Below, in pieces: positions 42,639-51,445 of a DNA stretch of 64,000 nt (position 1 is its first letter; every line of letters starts with the position of its first letter). The notes under the pieces are model-generated. The model was not told the DNA's origin and did not search any database. It worked only from the letters and a program-made list of their open reading frames with translations. Made by a program: the position numbers and the translations under genes. The stretch covers positions 124,001-188,000 of the forward strand of contig JAVJSF010000006.1 of assembly GCA_040219555.1 (NCBI GenBank). Direction: 5' to 3'. This DNA comes from JAVJSF01 sp040219555. Lineage in GTDB: Bacteria; Actinomycetota; Thermoleophilia; Miltoncostaeales; Miltoncostaeaceae.

Positions 42639-43514
42639 GTGTTCGGACCGATCCTCACCGCCGCCGTAACCCCCTTCGATGCGGACCTCCGCGTCGACGA
42701 GGCGGCCACCGTGGCCCTGTACCAGCAGCTTCTGAGCACCGGCTCGGACGGGCTGGTCGTCTCGGGCACCACCGGTGAGGCGTCCACCCTGACCGACGAC
42801 GAGAAGCTCGACCTGGTGCGATGGGCCGTCCGCGAGAGCGGCGGCGCGCCGGTGATCGCCGGGACCGGCAGCAACGACACCGCCCACTCGGTGCACCTCA
42901 CCCACGAGGCGGCCGCCATCGGCGCCAATGCCGCGCTGGTGGTCACCCCGTACTACAACCGCCCGCCCCGGGCCGGCATCGTGGGCCACGTCGCGGCCAT
43001 CGCCGCCGTGGGCCTGCCGGTGATCCTCTACAACATCCCCGGGCGCACGACGATCAACATGCCGCCCGACCTGCTGGCCGAGCTGGCCGAGATACCGAAC
43101 GTGGTGGGGGTCAAGCAGGCCAATCCGGATCTGGCCGAGGCCCGGCTCACCGCCGACACCGTTCCCCTGGCGCTCTACGCCGGCAACGACGACATGCTGA
43201 TGCCCGTGCTCGAGATGGGCGGCGTGGGCGTGATCTCCGTCAGCTCGCACCTGGTCGGCGAGCGGATGGGCGCCGTCGCGGCTGCCGCCGCCGCCGGCGA
43301 CCTCGAGACCGCCCGGCAGATCGACGCCGACCTGGCCGACGTCTACGCCGCCCTCTTTGTCACCACCAACCCCATCCTGATCAAGGCGGCCCTCGAGATG
43401 TCCGGGGCCATCCCCTCGGGCCGTCTGCGGCTGCCGCTGGTCGAGGCGACCCCGGTGCAGCGCGACATCCTGCGCACCGTGCTGGAGCGCCGCGTCACCC
43501 TTTCGCGCGCCTGA
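42639..43514 (+). CDS. dapA: 4-hydroxy-tetrahydrodipicolinate synthase
   Basis: A 291-residue (beta/alpha)8 aldolase condensing pyruvate with aspartate semialdehyde. Signature 'GLVVSGTTGEASTLTDDEK' (about 37-55), Tyr motif 'VTPYYNRP' (about 103-110), 'YNIPGRTTINM' (near 130) and the Schiff-base Lys in 'VVGVKQANPD' (about 158). It starts with GTG directly after a -10 box. DapB is encoded 5 kb upstream. Confidence 0.95.
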   Translation: MFGPILTAAVTPFDADLRVDEAATVALYQQLLSTGSDGLVVSGTTGEASTLTDDEKLDLVRWAVRESGGAPVIAGTGSNDTAHSVHLTHEAAAIGANAALVVTPYYNRPPRAGIVGHVAAIAAVGLPVILYNIPGRTTINMPPDLLAELAEIPNVVGVKQANPDLAEARLTADTVPLALYAGNDDMLMPVLEMGGVGVISVSSHLVGERMGAVAAAAAAGDLETARQIDADLADVYAALFVTTNPILIKAALEMSGAIPSGRLRLPLVEATPVQRDILRTVLERRVTLSRA

Positions 43515-43577
43515 GCGGGCAACGACCCCGGGCGCGCACCCGTTTGACATATCCATACGAGAATCGAGGAGGACCCC

Positions 43578-45281
43578 ATCGCGAATGACGCGACCGGCTC
43601 CACCGTGCGGGTGATCCCGCTCGGCGGGGCGGGGGAGATCGGCAAGAACATGTACGCCATCGAGTACGACGGCAGGATCGTCGTCATCGATTGCGGGATG
43701 ACCTTCCCCAAGAATGAGCGCATGGGCGTGGACATCGTCCTGCCCGACTTCGGCTACCTGGCCGAGCGACCCGGCGCCGTGGAGGCGCTCATCCTCACGC
43801 ACGGCCACGAGGACCACATCGGGGCCGTGCCGTTCCTGATCAAGGCCGTCGGCCAGATCCCCATCTACGGACGACGCTTCACGCTGGGCCTGGTGCGCCC
43901 GAAGCTCGAGGAGCACCGCCTGATCGACAAGGCGAAGCTGGTGGAGGTGGCCTACAACCAGCCCCTGCCCGTCGGGCCCTTCACGGCCGAGTTCCTGCCG
44001 ATCACCCACAGCACCCCCGACTGCTCGTCGGTGGCGCTCGAGACGCCGGCCGGGCTGATCGTCCACACCGGCGACTTCGGCATCGAGCACGCTCCCGTCG
44101 GCGGCCGGCGCAGCGACCTGCCGGCCTTCTCCCGCCTGGGCGACCGCGGTGTGCAGCTGCTGCTGGCCGACTCGACCAACGCCGAGGAGGGGCCGGCCCC
44201 GTCGCCGCTCCCCACCCGCGGGGTGAAGGACGAGCTGGCGAGCATCTTCGCCACGGCCCGTGGCCGGGTGCTGGTGACGACCTTCTCGTCCCACATCCAC
44301 CGCGTGCAGCAGGTGCTGGACGCCGCCTACCTCGACGGTCGCGTGGTCACCCTCATCGGCCGCTCGCTGATGCGCAACGTCGGCATCGCCTCGAACCTCA
44401 CCGATCCCGAGACCGGTAAGCCCTACCTGGTGCCCCCGCCGGGCACCCTGGTGAAGCTGCGCGAGTTCGAGTCGCACCCGGACGACGAGCAGGTGATCAT
44501 CTGCACCGGCAGCCAGGGCGAGCCCATGGCCGCCCTGTCGAGGATCGCGCGCGGCGAGCACAACCAGGTGACCCTGCGCTCCACCGACACCGTGCTGTAC
44601 TCGTCGTCGACGGTGCCCGGCAACGAGCTGGCCGTCAACGAGGTGCTCAACCGCCTCGTCCGCCAGGACGTCACCTTCATCACCGAGCGCCAGAACCCGC
44701 GTGTCCACGTGTCGGGCCACGGCAGCGCCAACGACCTCCTGCTGATGCTCGACCTGCTGCGCCCGAAGTTCTTCGCCCCGATCCACGGCGAGCCGCGCCA
44801 CCAGCGCGCGCACGCACGCCTGGCCGAGCTGATGGACATCCCGCGCGCGAACATCCACGTGCTCGACAACGGCGACGTCCTCGAGATCACGCCCGACTCG
44901 GCGACGCCGGGCGGCCGCGTGGCCGCCGGCCTGACCTATCTCGACCAGTCCGGCGGCGCCGACATCGCCGAGAGCGTCCTGCGCGACCGGCGGCACCTGT
45001 CCGACGACGGCCTGGTGGTCATCGTCATGCGCATCGACGCGTCCGACGGCACGCTGGCGGGCGACATCGAGGTGGTCACCCGCGGCTTCAGCGGCGGCGA
45101 GGACGAGGTGGTGCTGGAGGAGACCCGCCTGGCCGTGGAGCAGAGCATCGCGGCCAGCTCGGCCAAGCGCGTCACCGAGATGGGCGTCCTGCAGCACTCG
45201 ATCCACGACGTGGTCGCCCGCCTCGTGCGGCGCAAGACCCAGCAGCGCCCGATGGTGATCCCGGTCATCGTCGAGGTGTGA
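43578..45281 (+). CDS. rnj: Ribonuclease J, probable ATC start
   Basis: A 567-residue (if started at ATC 43578) beta-CASP metallo-beta-lactamase with 5'-3' exo- and endoribonuclease activity. 'IPLGGAGEIGKNMY' opens the core; the zinc motif 'THGHEDHIGA' is near 73-82, 'TGSQGEPMAAL' near 312, 'VSGHGS' and 'APIHGEPRH' follow, and the C-terminal domain ends 'RPMVIPVIVEV'. The first usual start in frame, GTG 43605, has no Shine-Dalgarno and gives almost no N-terminal arm. GAGGAGGA at 43566-43573 lies four bases before an in-frame ATC; starting there adds a normal ANDATGST arm, as in B. subtilis RNase J1. Confidence 0.93.
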   Translation: MANDATGSTVRVIPLGGAGEIGKNMYAIEYDGRIVVIDCGMTFPKNERMGVDIVLPDFGYLAERPGAVEALILTHGHEDHIGAVPFLIKAVGQIPIYGRRFTLGLVRPKLEEHRLIDKAKLVEVAYNQPLPVGPFTAEFLPITHSTPDCSSVALETPAGLIVHTGDFGIEHAPVGGRRSDLPAFSRLGDRGVQLLLADSTNAEEGPAPSPLPTRGVKDELASIFATARGRVLVTTFSSHIHRVQQVLDAAYLDGRVVTLIGRSLMRNVGIASNLTDPETGKPYLVPPPGTLVKLREFESHPDDEQVIICTGSQGEPMAALSRIARGEHNQVTLRSTDTVLYSSSTVPGNELAVNEVLNRLVRQDVTFITERQNPRVHVSGHGSANDLLLMLDLLRPKFFAPIHGEPRHQRAHARLAELMDIPRANIHVLDNGDVLEITPDSATPGGRVAAGLTYLDQSGGADIAESVLRDRRHLSDDGLVVIVMRIDASDGTLAGDIEVVTRGFSGGEDEVVLEETRLAVEQSIAASSAKRVTEMGVLQHSIHDVVARLVRRKTQQRPMVIPVIVEV

Positions 45282-45288
45282 TCTCGAC

Positions 45289-45322
45289 CCTGAGGGTGGG
45301 GGAGTGCTCTCCCACCCTCAGG
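45289..45322 (+). terminator. Strong hairpin after RNase J
   Basis: Perfect 12-bp arms CCTGAGGGTGGG (45289-45300) and CCCACCCTCAGG (45311-45322) with a 10-nt loop, starting eight bases after the stop. No T-run follows. It is probably a terminator of the U-tract-less type or an mRNA 3'-end stabiliser. Confidence 0.65.
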
Positions 45323-45388
45323 CTGTACCACCGGTAGAGGGTGTGACACCGGGGAGGAACGGCGCCCCCGGCCGCCAATAGGGGACGC

Positions 45389-45404
45389 GCGGGCGTGCGC
45401 CCGC
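45389..45404 (+). promoter_or_regulatory. GC hairpin next to the upstream ftsK ATG
   Basis: GCGGGC (45389-45394), loop GTGC, GCCCGC (45399-45404) ends immediately before ATG 45405. A hairpin here would obstruct initiation at that ATG, which has no Shine-Dalgarno, and so favours the downstream ATC. Confidence 0.35.
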
Positions 45405-45428
45405 ATGGCCGTTCTCCGGAGGTGTGTC

Positions 45429-47969
45429 ATCGCCACTCAGGTCGCGCAGAAGCCGCGCCGCCCCAACCCGGCGCGCCAGCAACGTCGCCCCGCGGCGCCC
45501 GATTCCGATCCCCAGCACCGTGAGCTGATCGGCCTGGGCCTCGTCGCCCTGGGCATCCTGCTCGGGCTCGCCCTGTTCCTGGGCTTCGGCGTCGGGCCGG
45601 TGGGCGACTGGCTCGAGACCGGGACCCGTGCCCTCGTGGGCCAGGCCGTCGCCGTGGTGCCGGCCCTGCTCGTCGGCCTCGGCCTGCTGACGATCCTGGC
45701 CCACCCGCTCATGGGTGCGCGCCCTTTGCGGCTGGGCCTGGCCGTCGGCGGAGAGGCGCTGCTCATCGCTCTCGCGGCCGGCCTGATGGGCCTCGGCACC
45801 GCCGAGCGCGCGGGCTGGTTCGACGCGGCGACGATGCAGGGTCGCGGCGGGATCCTGGGCGAGGCGGGCTACTGGCTGACCTCCCACACCGTGGGGGCCA
45901 TCGGGACCGCCTTGCTCGTGATCGTCGGGCTGATCGCGGCGATCCTGCTGATCACCGGTGCCTCGCTGGCCCACATGCTCCGCAGCGGGGGCAAGGGGGC
46001 CGCCACGGCCTCGAAGCAGATGGGGCGCGTCGCGGCCACCGCCACGACCAGCGCCATCCGGGGCGCCGAGCGCCTGCGCGAGCGGATCGACGAGTCCGAT
46101 CCGCCGACCCTGGTGGGCCGTCGCCGCCAGCAGGCGCCCGCCCGGCCGCCCATGGACGGCGCGGACGCCTGGTCGGACCTGTTCACCGCCGCGGGCGAGC
46201 TGCCCCCGTCGCCTGCACTGGCGCCCGACCTCCGCCCTGACGGATCGGACGACGACCCGTTCGGCGACGCGCCGGCGCCCTCCCCGGTGGCCCCGCTGCG
46301 TCCCCAGCAGACACGCCCACTCGAGCGCCCCGAGCCGGTCGAGGATGCCGTGCCCGAGGCTTCTGACGCCCGCGAGGACCCCACCACCCGCCCCGGGCGC
46401 CCGCCGGCGCGGGCCCGCATGCAGGTGCTTCCGGACCCCGATCAGGGCGAGCAGGAGGCGTTGCCCCTGTTCCGGCCCGGCGGGACGGAGGCCGACGGCT
46501 CCGGCTACGCCTGCCCGCCCATCTCGCTGCTGCGGCGCACCGGCGGTGCCACGGAGCAGCCGCGCGAGGTGATCGACCGCACCAGCCGCCTGCTCGAGGA
46601 GACCCTCGGCCACTTCGGCATCACCGCCACGGTGGCCGACACCACCAGCGGCCCGCGCGTGACCCGCTACGAGCTCCAGCTGGCCCCGGGCACCAAGGTG
46701 GGCCGGATCACCTCGCTGCGAGACGACCTGGCCTACGCCCTGGCCTCGCGCGAGGAACTGCGCATCCTCGCGCCCATCCCGGGCAAGCAGGCCGTGGGGG
46801 TCGAGGTGCCCAACCCCGAGGCCTCGCTGGTCACCCTCGGCGACATCACGCGCGAGTTCCCCCAGAGCGCCGGGCCCCTGATGGCCTGGCTCGGCCTGGA
46901 CCTGTCGGGCAAGCCCACCTACATCGACCTGGCCAAGATGCCCCACCTGCTGATCGCCGGCTCCACCGGCACCGGCAAGAGCGTCTGCCTGAACAGCATC
47001 CTGGCATCCATCCTGCTGCGCTCCACCCCGCGGTCGCTGCGGATGATCCTCATCGACCCCAAGAAGGTCGAGCTCAACCACTACGAGAGCATCCCGCACC
47101 TGCTCACGCCGGTGGTCACGAACATGAAGGACGCCTCGGCGGTGCTGGCCAACATCGTCCGCGAGATGGAGGCCCGCTACGAGCTGATGGGCATGGCGCG
47201 GGCGCGCAACCTGCGCGACTGGAACGAGGTCCGCGAGTCACAGGGCGAGGACCCGATGCCCACCATCCTCGTGGTCATCGACGAGCTGGCCGACCTCATG
47301 ATGGTCTCGCCGGCCGAGGTGGAGGACTCGATCATCCGCCTCGCCCAGAAGAGCCGCGCGGTGGGCATCCACCTGGTCCTTGCGACCCAGCGCCCCTCGG
47401 CGGACGTCATCACCGGGATGATCAAGGCCAACGTGCCCTCGCGGATCGCCTTCGCGGTGTCGTCCCAGGTCGACAGCCGCGTCATCCTCGACTCCGGCGG
47501 CGCCGAGTCGCTGCTGGGCCACGGGGACATGCTGTTCCGCCCGGTCGGCACATCGCGCCTCCAGCGTCTCCAGGGTGCGTATGTCAGCGAGGACGAGATC
47601 AAGGAGATCACCGACCACTGGCGGTCGCAGGGCAAGCCCGAGATGCGCCGGGAGCTGATGGAGCGCCAGGATGCCGAGGAGGACCCCCTCGACATGGACG
47701 GCGACGACATGCTCGAGAGCGCCATCGAGATGGTGGTGCAGCAGGGGACCGCTTCCGTGTCGCTGCTGCAGCGCCGGCTGGGCGTGGGGTACGCCCGCGC
47801 CGGCCGCCTGGTCGATTCGATGGAGCGCATGGGCGTCGTCTCGGGGCACGAGGGGTCCAAGCCCCGCACGGTCCTGGTGGGCGCGGGCGACCTGGACCGG
47901 CTGCTGCGTCGCGCGCCCGCCGAGGACGTCGACGAAGACCACGTGGAGGACGGCCTGGAGGAGGGCTGA
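45429..47969 (+). CDS. ftsK: FtsK/SpoIIIE DNA translocase, probable ATC start
   Basis: An 846-residue septal DNA pump (from ATC 45429). Four membrane segments fall between about residues 30 and 190, followed by a Pro/Asp-rich linker to about 370, the alpha/beta motor with Walker A 'AGSTGTGKSVCL' (about 505-516) and 'ILVVIDELADLMM' (near 615), and a winged-helix gamma domain (about 760-825) that reads KOPS/FRS sites. GGAGG (45418-45422) is six bases before the in-frame ATC, giving a start (M)ATQVAQKPRR. The only usual start is ATG 45405, which adds MAVLRRCV and has no ribosome binding site. Confidence 0.94.
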   Translation: MATQVAQKPRRPNPARQQRRPAAPDSDPQHRELIGLGLVALGILLGLALFLGFGVGPVGDWLETGTRALVGQAVAVVPALLVGLGLLTILAHPLMGARPLRLGLAVGGEALLIALAAGLMGLGTAERAGWFDAATMQGRGGILGEAGYWLTSHTVGAIGTALLVIVGLIAAILLITGASLAHMLRSGGKGAATASKQMGRVAATATTSAIRGAERLRERIDESDPPTLVGRRRQQAPARPPMDGADAWSDLFTAAGELPPSPALAPDLRPDGSDDDPFGDAPAPSPVAPLRPQQTRPLERPEPVEDAVPEASDAREDPTTRPGRPPARARMQVLPDPDQGEQEALPLFRPGGTEADGSGYACPPISLLRRTGGATEQPREVIDRTSRLLEETLGHFGITATVADTTSGPRVTRYELQLAPGTKVGRITSLRDDLAYALASREELRILAPIPGKQAVGVEVPNPEASLVTLGDITREFPQSAGPLMAWLGLDLSGKPTYIDLAKMPHLLIAGSTGTGKSVCLNSILASILLRSTPRSLRMILIDPKKVELNHYESIPHLLTPVVTNMKDASAVLANIVREMEARYELMGMARARNLRDWNEVRESQGEDPMPTILVVIDELADLMMVSPAEVEDSIIRLAQKSRAVGIHLVLATQRPSADVITGMIKANVPSRIAFAVSSQVDSRVILDSGGAESLLGHGDMLFRPVGTSRLQRLQGAYVSEDEIKEITDHWRSQGKPEMRRELMERQDAEEDPLDMDGDDMLESAIEMVVQQGTASVSLLQRRLGVGYARAGRLVDSMERMGVVSGHEGSKPRTVLVGAGDLDRLLRRAPAEDVDEDHVEDGLEEG

Positions 47970-48062
47970 CAGGGGCCGGCGCGTCGCGCCGGTTGCGCGT
48001 TCGCGCCGGACTGGGCTAGGGTGCCGAGCGGACCGGGATGCACCACCCGGCCCCACACCCTC

Positions 48063-48908
48063 ATGTTCGAGATCGGAAACACACTCAGGGAGGCTCGCCT
48101 CCGTCGCGGGCTGGATATCCTCCAGTGCGAGGCCGAGACGAAGATCCGGGCCAAGTACCTCCGCGCCATGGAGGGCGAGCACTTCGATCTGATGCCGTCG
48201 CCCACATACGTGCGCGGCTTCCTCCGGACCTACGCGGACTTCCTGGACCTCGACGGCCAGCTGGTGCTCGACGAGTACGAGTCGCGGTTCGGCATCTTCG
48301 AGGTCGATCCGCGCGGTGCCGAGTCCGAGCCCTGGCGCCGCGGCAGCGCGGACTCGGGCGGCGGCATGGCCGGGGGCGCAGCCTCCGGGACGCGAGCCGG
48401 CACGGGCCGGCCGTCGCCCGCCCGCAGCCACCGTCCGCCCAAGCGCCGGCGCAGCACGGAGTTGCGGCTTCTGTGGCTGGCCATCGGCGGTGTGATGGGC
48501 GTGGCCCTGCTGGTGTGGATGGGCGTCGGCAGCACGAGCGACCAGGTCGCGCCGTTGCCCGGGGCCTCCGCCGTCGCCGGCCAGGAGCAGTCGGCCCGGG
48601 TGGTCGATCCCGACCGGCCCGAGCAGGAGGCGCCGGCGCGCTCGCCCTCGGTGAACATCGTCCTGTCCGGGGTCGGCGACATCGGCTCGTGGGTCTCGGT
48701 CCGCGCCGGCGACGCCGAGGGACGCGTGGTGTTCGAGGAGGTGCTGGGCCCGGGCTCCACCAGGAGCTTCCGCGTGCGCAACCCGATCCACATCACCACC
48801 GGCAACTCGGCCGGGCTGGATGTGACGATCGACGGCGAGCCCGTCGATCTCGAGGGTGCCACCGGTCGCTGGCTGCTCTCGCGCAACGGAGCCGACGGCG
48901 TCGAATAG
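48063..48908 (+). CDS. RodZ-like helix-turn-helix membrane protein
   Basis: A 281-residue protein. An HTH_25 domain comes first ('IGNTLREARLRRGLDILQCEAETKIRAKYLRAMEGEHFDLMPSPTYVRGFLRTYADFL'), then a basic Pro/Arg stretch, one membrane segment (about 138-157) and a periplasm-side DUF4115-like beta domain at the end. RodZ links MreB to the elongation machinery; actinobacterial relatives of this layout are often of unclear role. TAGGGT (48017-48022) is a candidate -10. ATG 48063 has no Shine-Dalgarno, and the upstream in-frame GTG overlaps the -10, so it is rejected. Confidence 0.8.
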   Translation: MFEIGNTLREARLRRGLDILQCEAETKIRAKYLRAMEGEHFDLMPSPTYVRGFLRTYADFLDLDGQLVLDEYESRFGIFEVDPRGAESEPWRRGSADSGGGMAGGAASGTRAGTGRPSPARSHRPPKRRRSTELRLLWLAIGGVMGVALLVWMGVGSTSDQVAPLPGASAVAGQEQSARVVDPDRPEQEAPARSPSVNIVLSGVGDIGSWVSVRAGDAEGRVVFEEVLGPGSTRSFRVRNPIHITTGNSAGLDVTIDGEPVDLEGATGRWLLSRNGADGVE

Positions 48909-48933
48909 GGCGCGTCCGGGCGGCCCGGCCCCC

Positions 48934-50175
48934 GTGGCCGCCGTGCTCGTGACGGGCGACGAGGTGTTGCGGGGCCGGATCCGGGATCGCAACGGCGCCC
49001 ATCTGGCCGCGTGGCTGGACGACCACGGCGTCGCTCTCGACCGGATCACCGTGATGGGGGACGACCGGGCCTGCATCGGGGCGGCGGTCCGCGCCGCGCT
49101 CGACGACGGGTCGGCGCTCGTGTGCCTGACCGGCGGACTCGGCCCCACCCACGACGACCTCACCATGGATGCGGTCGCCGATGCCCTCGGGGTCCCGCTG
49201 CGCCTGGACAGGACGGCGCTGGCCCTGGTGGAGGAGCGCAGCCGGGGCATCCGTGCCCACCCGGCGGCCGCTGCGGCGGCACGCACCAAGCAGGCCACGC
49301 TGCCCGAGGGGGCGCAGGTCCTGCCCCCGGTGGGCACGGCGGCGGGGTGCGTGGTGCGCGATCGCGGGGGCGGGGTGGTGGTGGTCCTGCCTGGGCCGCC
49401 GTGGGAGCTGGCGACCATGTGGGAGGCGGCGGTGGTGGCCCCGGGGGCCCTGCGCGACCTCCTTGAGGGCGCCCTGGCGGCGCCCGAGCGGGTGGTGCGC
49501 ATCCACCGGACGCCCGAGTCGCGCATCGTGGAGATGCTCGGCCGGCCCGACGCCCCGCCGCTCGGCGCGCTGCGCCTGGGCATCTGCGCGCGAGATGTCG
49601 AGCTGGAGCTCACCATGCGCGGCGATCCGGCCCGGGCCCGGGCGCTCACCGAGCACCTGCGGACCGGCCTGGGCGAGGCCGTCTACTCGGATGACGGCGC
49701 CAGCGTGGACGAGATCGTCGCCGGGGGCCTCGCCGCCACCGGGCAGACCGTCTCGGTGGCCGAGTCGTGCACCGGGGGCGGCCTCGGTGCCCGCCTCACC
49801 GAGGGGCCCGGCGCCTCGGCCCACTTCCTCGGCGGAGTGATCGCCTACGACAACTCGGTCAAGACCGGTGTGCTCGGCGTGGCTCCGAAGGTGATCGAGG
49901 CCCACGGGGCGGTATCGGCCGAGTGCGCGGAGGCGATGGCCCGCGGCGTGGCGCGTGCGTGCGGTACGGACTGGGGCCTCTCGGTGACGGGCGTCGCCGG
50001 CCCGGGAGGGGGGACCCCCGACAAGCCGGTGGGGCTGGTGTTCATCGGGCGCGCGGGGCCCGGGGGTGCGGTGACCGTGGAGGAGCACCGGCTCCGCGGC
50101 GACCGGGAGATGGTGCGCCGCCGGTCGGTGGCCGCCGCCCTGCACCTGCTGCGGCGGGGGCTCGCGAGCTCCTGA
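48934..50175 (+). CDS. cinA: CinA family protein (MoCF-like plus nicotinamide-nucleotide amidohydrolase domains)
   Basis: A 413-residue protein. The N-terminal COG1058 domain has 'VTGDEVLRGRIRDRNGAHLAAWL' and 'LTGGLGPTHDDLT', and the C-terminal CinA domain begins near residue 270 with 'SVAESCTGGGLGARLTEGPGAS' and has 'SVTGVAGPGGGTPDKPVGLVFIG'. Such proteins hydrolyse ADP-ribose and/or deamidate NMN to recycle pyridine nucleotides. cinA next to recA is a common order. GTG start chosen at the beginning of the domain; upstream alternatives overlap rodZ. Confidence 0.9.
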   Translation: MAAVLVTGDEVLRGRIRDRNGAHLAAWLDDHGVALDRITVMGDDRACIGAAVRAALDDGSALVCLTGGLGPTHDDLTMDAVADALGVPLRLDRTALALVEERSRGIRAHPAAAAAARTKQATLPEGAQVLPPVGTAAGCVVRDRGGGVVVVLPGPPWELATMWEAAVVAPGALRDLLEGALAAPERVVRIHRTPESRIVEMLGRPDAPPLGALRLGICARDVELELTMRGDPARARALTEHLRTGLGEAVYSDDGASVDEIVAGGLAATGQTVSVAESCTGGGLGARLTEGPGASAHFLGGVIAYDNSVKTGVLGVAPKVIEAHGAVSAECAEAMARGVARACGTDWGLSVTGVAGPGGGTPDKPVGLVFIGRAGPGGAVTVEEHRLRGDREMVRRRSVAAALHLLRRGLASS

Positions 50176-50234
50176 CCGCCGCCGCCGGTCACGCCCGTCG
50201 GCACGATCCCTGGAGCACATCGGCACGGTCTCAA

Positions 50235-50248
50235 CGAACATGTGTTCG
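50235..50248 (+). promoter_or_regulatory. lexA box: LexA (SOS) box of recA
   Basis: CGAACATGTGTTCG is a perfect palindrome that matches the Gram-positive/actinobacterial SOS box (CGAAC-N4-GTTCG). It lies about 100 bp before recA and overlaps the -35 region of a promoter with TAACAT at 50270-50275. Confidence 0.88.
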
Positions 50249-50269
50249 CGTTACGGCCGACGGTGTGGC

Positions 50270-50275
50270 TAACAT
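50270..50275 (+). promoter_or_regulatory. recA -10 box
   Basis: TAACAT placed so that the LexA box covers the -35 region. The leader from about 50282 to recA is some 65 nt, with AGGAGG just before the ATG. Confidence 0.5.
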
Positions 50276-50346
50276 CACCGGTGGCTGCGGGAGGACCCCA
50301 CGCGGGGGCTGCCGTATCGGAACAACCGGCGTCCAGGAGGCCCGCG

Positions 50347-51402
50347 ATGGAGAAGAACCAAGCGCTCGATTCGGCGCTGTCGCAGATCGAGCGGCAGTTC
50401 GGCAAGGGCGCCATCATGCGGATGGGCGACTCGCCGCCCGTCGCGCTCGAGGCCATACCCACGGGCGCGCTGTCGCTCGATCTCGCACTCGGCGTCGGCG
50501 GGCTGCCCCGCGGGCGGATCGTCGAGGTCTACGGGCCGGAGTCGTCCGGTAAGACCACCCTGATCTACCACCTCATCGCCCAGGCCCAGAAGCGCGGCGG
50601 CCTGGCAGCGTTCATCGACGCCGAGCACTCGATGGACCCCGGGTACGCCAAGGCCATCGGGGTCGACGTCGACGAGTTGCTGCTGTCCCAGCCCGACCAC
50701 GGCGAGCAGGCGCTCGAGATCGCCGACCTGCTGGTGCGCTCGGCGGCGCTCGACGTGGTCGCCATCGACTCGGTGGCCGCACTGGTTCCCAAGGCCGAGA
50801 TCGAGGGCGAGATGGGCGACACCCACGTGGGCCTGCAGGCCCGCCTGATGTCGCAGGCCCTGCGCAAGCTCGCCGGCACGCTGAACCGCGCCGGCACCAT
50901 CTGCATCTTCACCAACCAGTTGCGCGAGAAGATCGGCGTCATGTTCGGCTCGCCGGAGACCACCCCGGGCGGCCGGGCGCTGAAGTTCTACTCGTCGGTG
51001 CGCCTGGACATCCGCCGCATCGAGACCCTCAAGGAGGGCTCGGAGGCCGTGGGCAACCGGGCCCGGGTGAAGGTCGTCAAGAACAAGGTGGCGCCCCCGT
51101 TCCGCCAGGCCGAGTTCGACATCATCTACGGCGAGGGCATCTCGCACGAGGGGAACCTGATCGACCTCGGCGTCGAGAAGGGCTTCGTCCAGAAGAGCGG
51201 GGCCTACTTCTCGTTCAACGACGAGCGCCTGGGCCAGGGCCGGCACGCCGCCCGCGCCTTCCTGCGCGAGCACCCCGACGTCGCGGCCATCCTCGAGGGG
51301 CAGATCCGCGCCGAGGCCGGCCTGCTGGGAGGTCCGCTGCCCGTGGACCCCGAGACCGGAGAGGTCCCCGAGGACACGCCGGCGCCGGCGCTGGCGAGCT
51401 GA
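50347..51402 (+). CDS. recA: RecA recombinase
   Basis: A 351-residue RecA. 'ALSQIERQFGKGAIMRMGD' opens the core; Walker A 'GPESSGKTT' is near 60-68, 'VVAIDSVAALVPKAEIEGEMGD' near 137-158, L2 'FTNQLREKIGVMFGSPETTPGGRALKFYSSVR' near 195. ATG 50347 with AGGAGG is clearly the start; the upstream in-frame ATG 50242 sits in the LexA box. recX does not follow. Confidence 0.98.
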   Translation: MEKNQALDSALSQIERQFGKGAIMRMGDSPPVALEAIPTGALSLDLALGVGGLPRGRIVEVYGPESSGKTTLIYHLIAQAQKRGGLAAFIDAEHSMDPGYAKAIGVDVDELLLSQPDHGEQALEIADLLVRSAALDVVAIDSVAALVPKAEIEGEMGDTHVGLQARLMSQALRKLAGTLNRAGTICIFTNQLREKIGVMFGSPETTPGGRALKFYSSVRLDIRRIETLKEGSEAVGNRARVKVVKNKVAPPFRQAEFDIIYGEGISHEGNLIDLGVEKGFVQKSGAYFSFNDERLGQGRHAARAFLREHPDVAAILEGQIRAEAGLLGGPLPVDPETGEVPEDTPAPALAS

Positions 51403-51414
51403 GGGCTGTGGTGG

Positions 51415-51443
51415 CGCCCCGTCCCCGTCCCGGGGGCGGGGCG
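51415..51443. terminator. Long GC hairpin between convergent recA and clp_N genes
   Basis: CGCCCCG (51415-51421), T, CCCCG, loop TCC, CGGGG, G, CGGGGCG (51437-51443): 12 paired bases with one mismatch. It fits a bidirectional terminator; no T-run. Confidence 0.5.
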
Positions 51444-51445
51444 GC

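Noticed and set aside
43541..43562. TTGACA at 43544 as the -35 of an RNase J promoter
   Set aside because: No acceptable -10 lies 16-19 bases downstream; that place is the Shine-Dalgarno sequence.
42357..45206. A 949-codon minus-strand frame across dapA and RNase J
   Set aside because: Same kind of shadow; no recognisable domain, and both plus-strand genes are intact.
50242..50346. Longer RecA with 35 extra N-terminal residues
   Set aside because: The upstream ATG is inside the LexA box and before the -10; ATG 50347 has AGGAGG and matches the family start.
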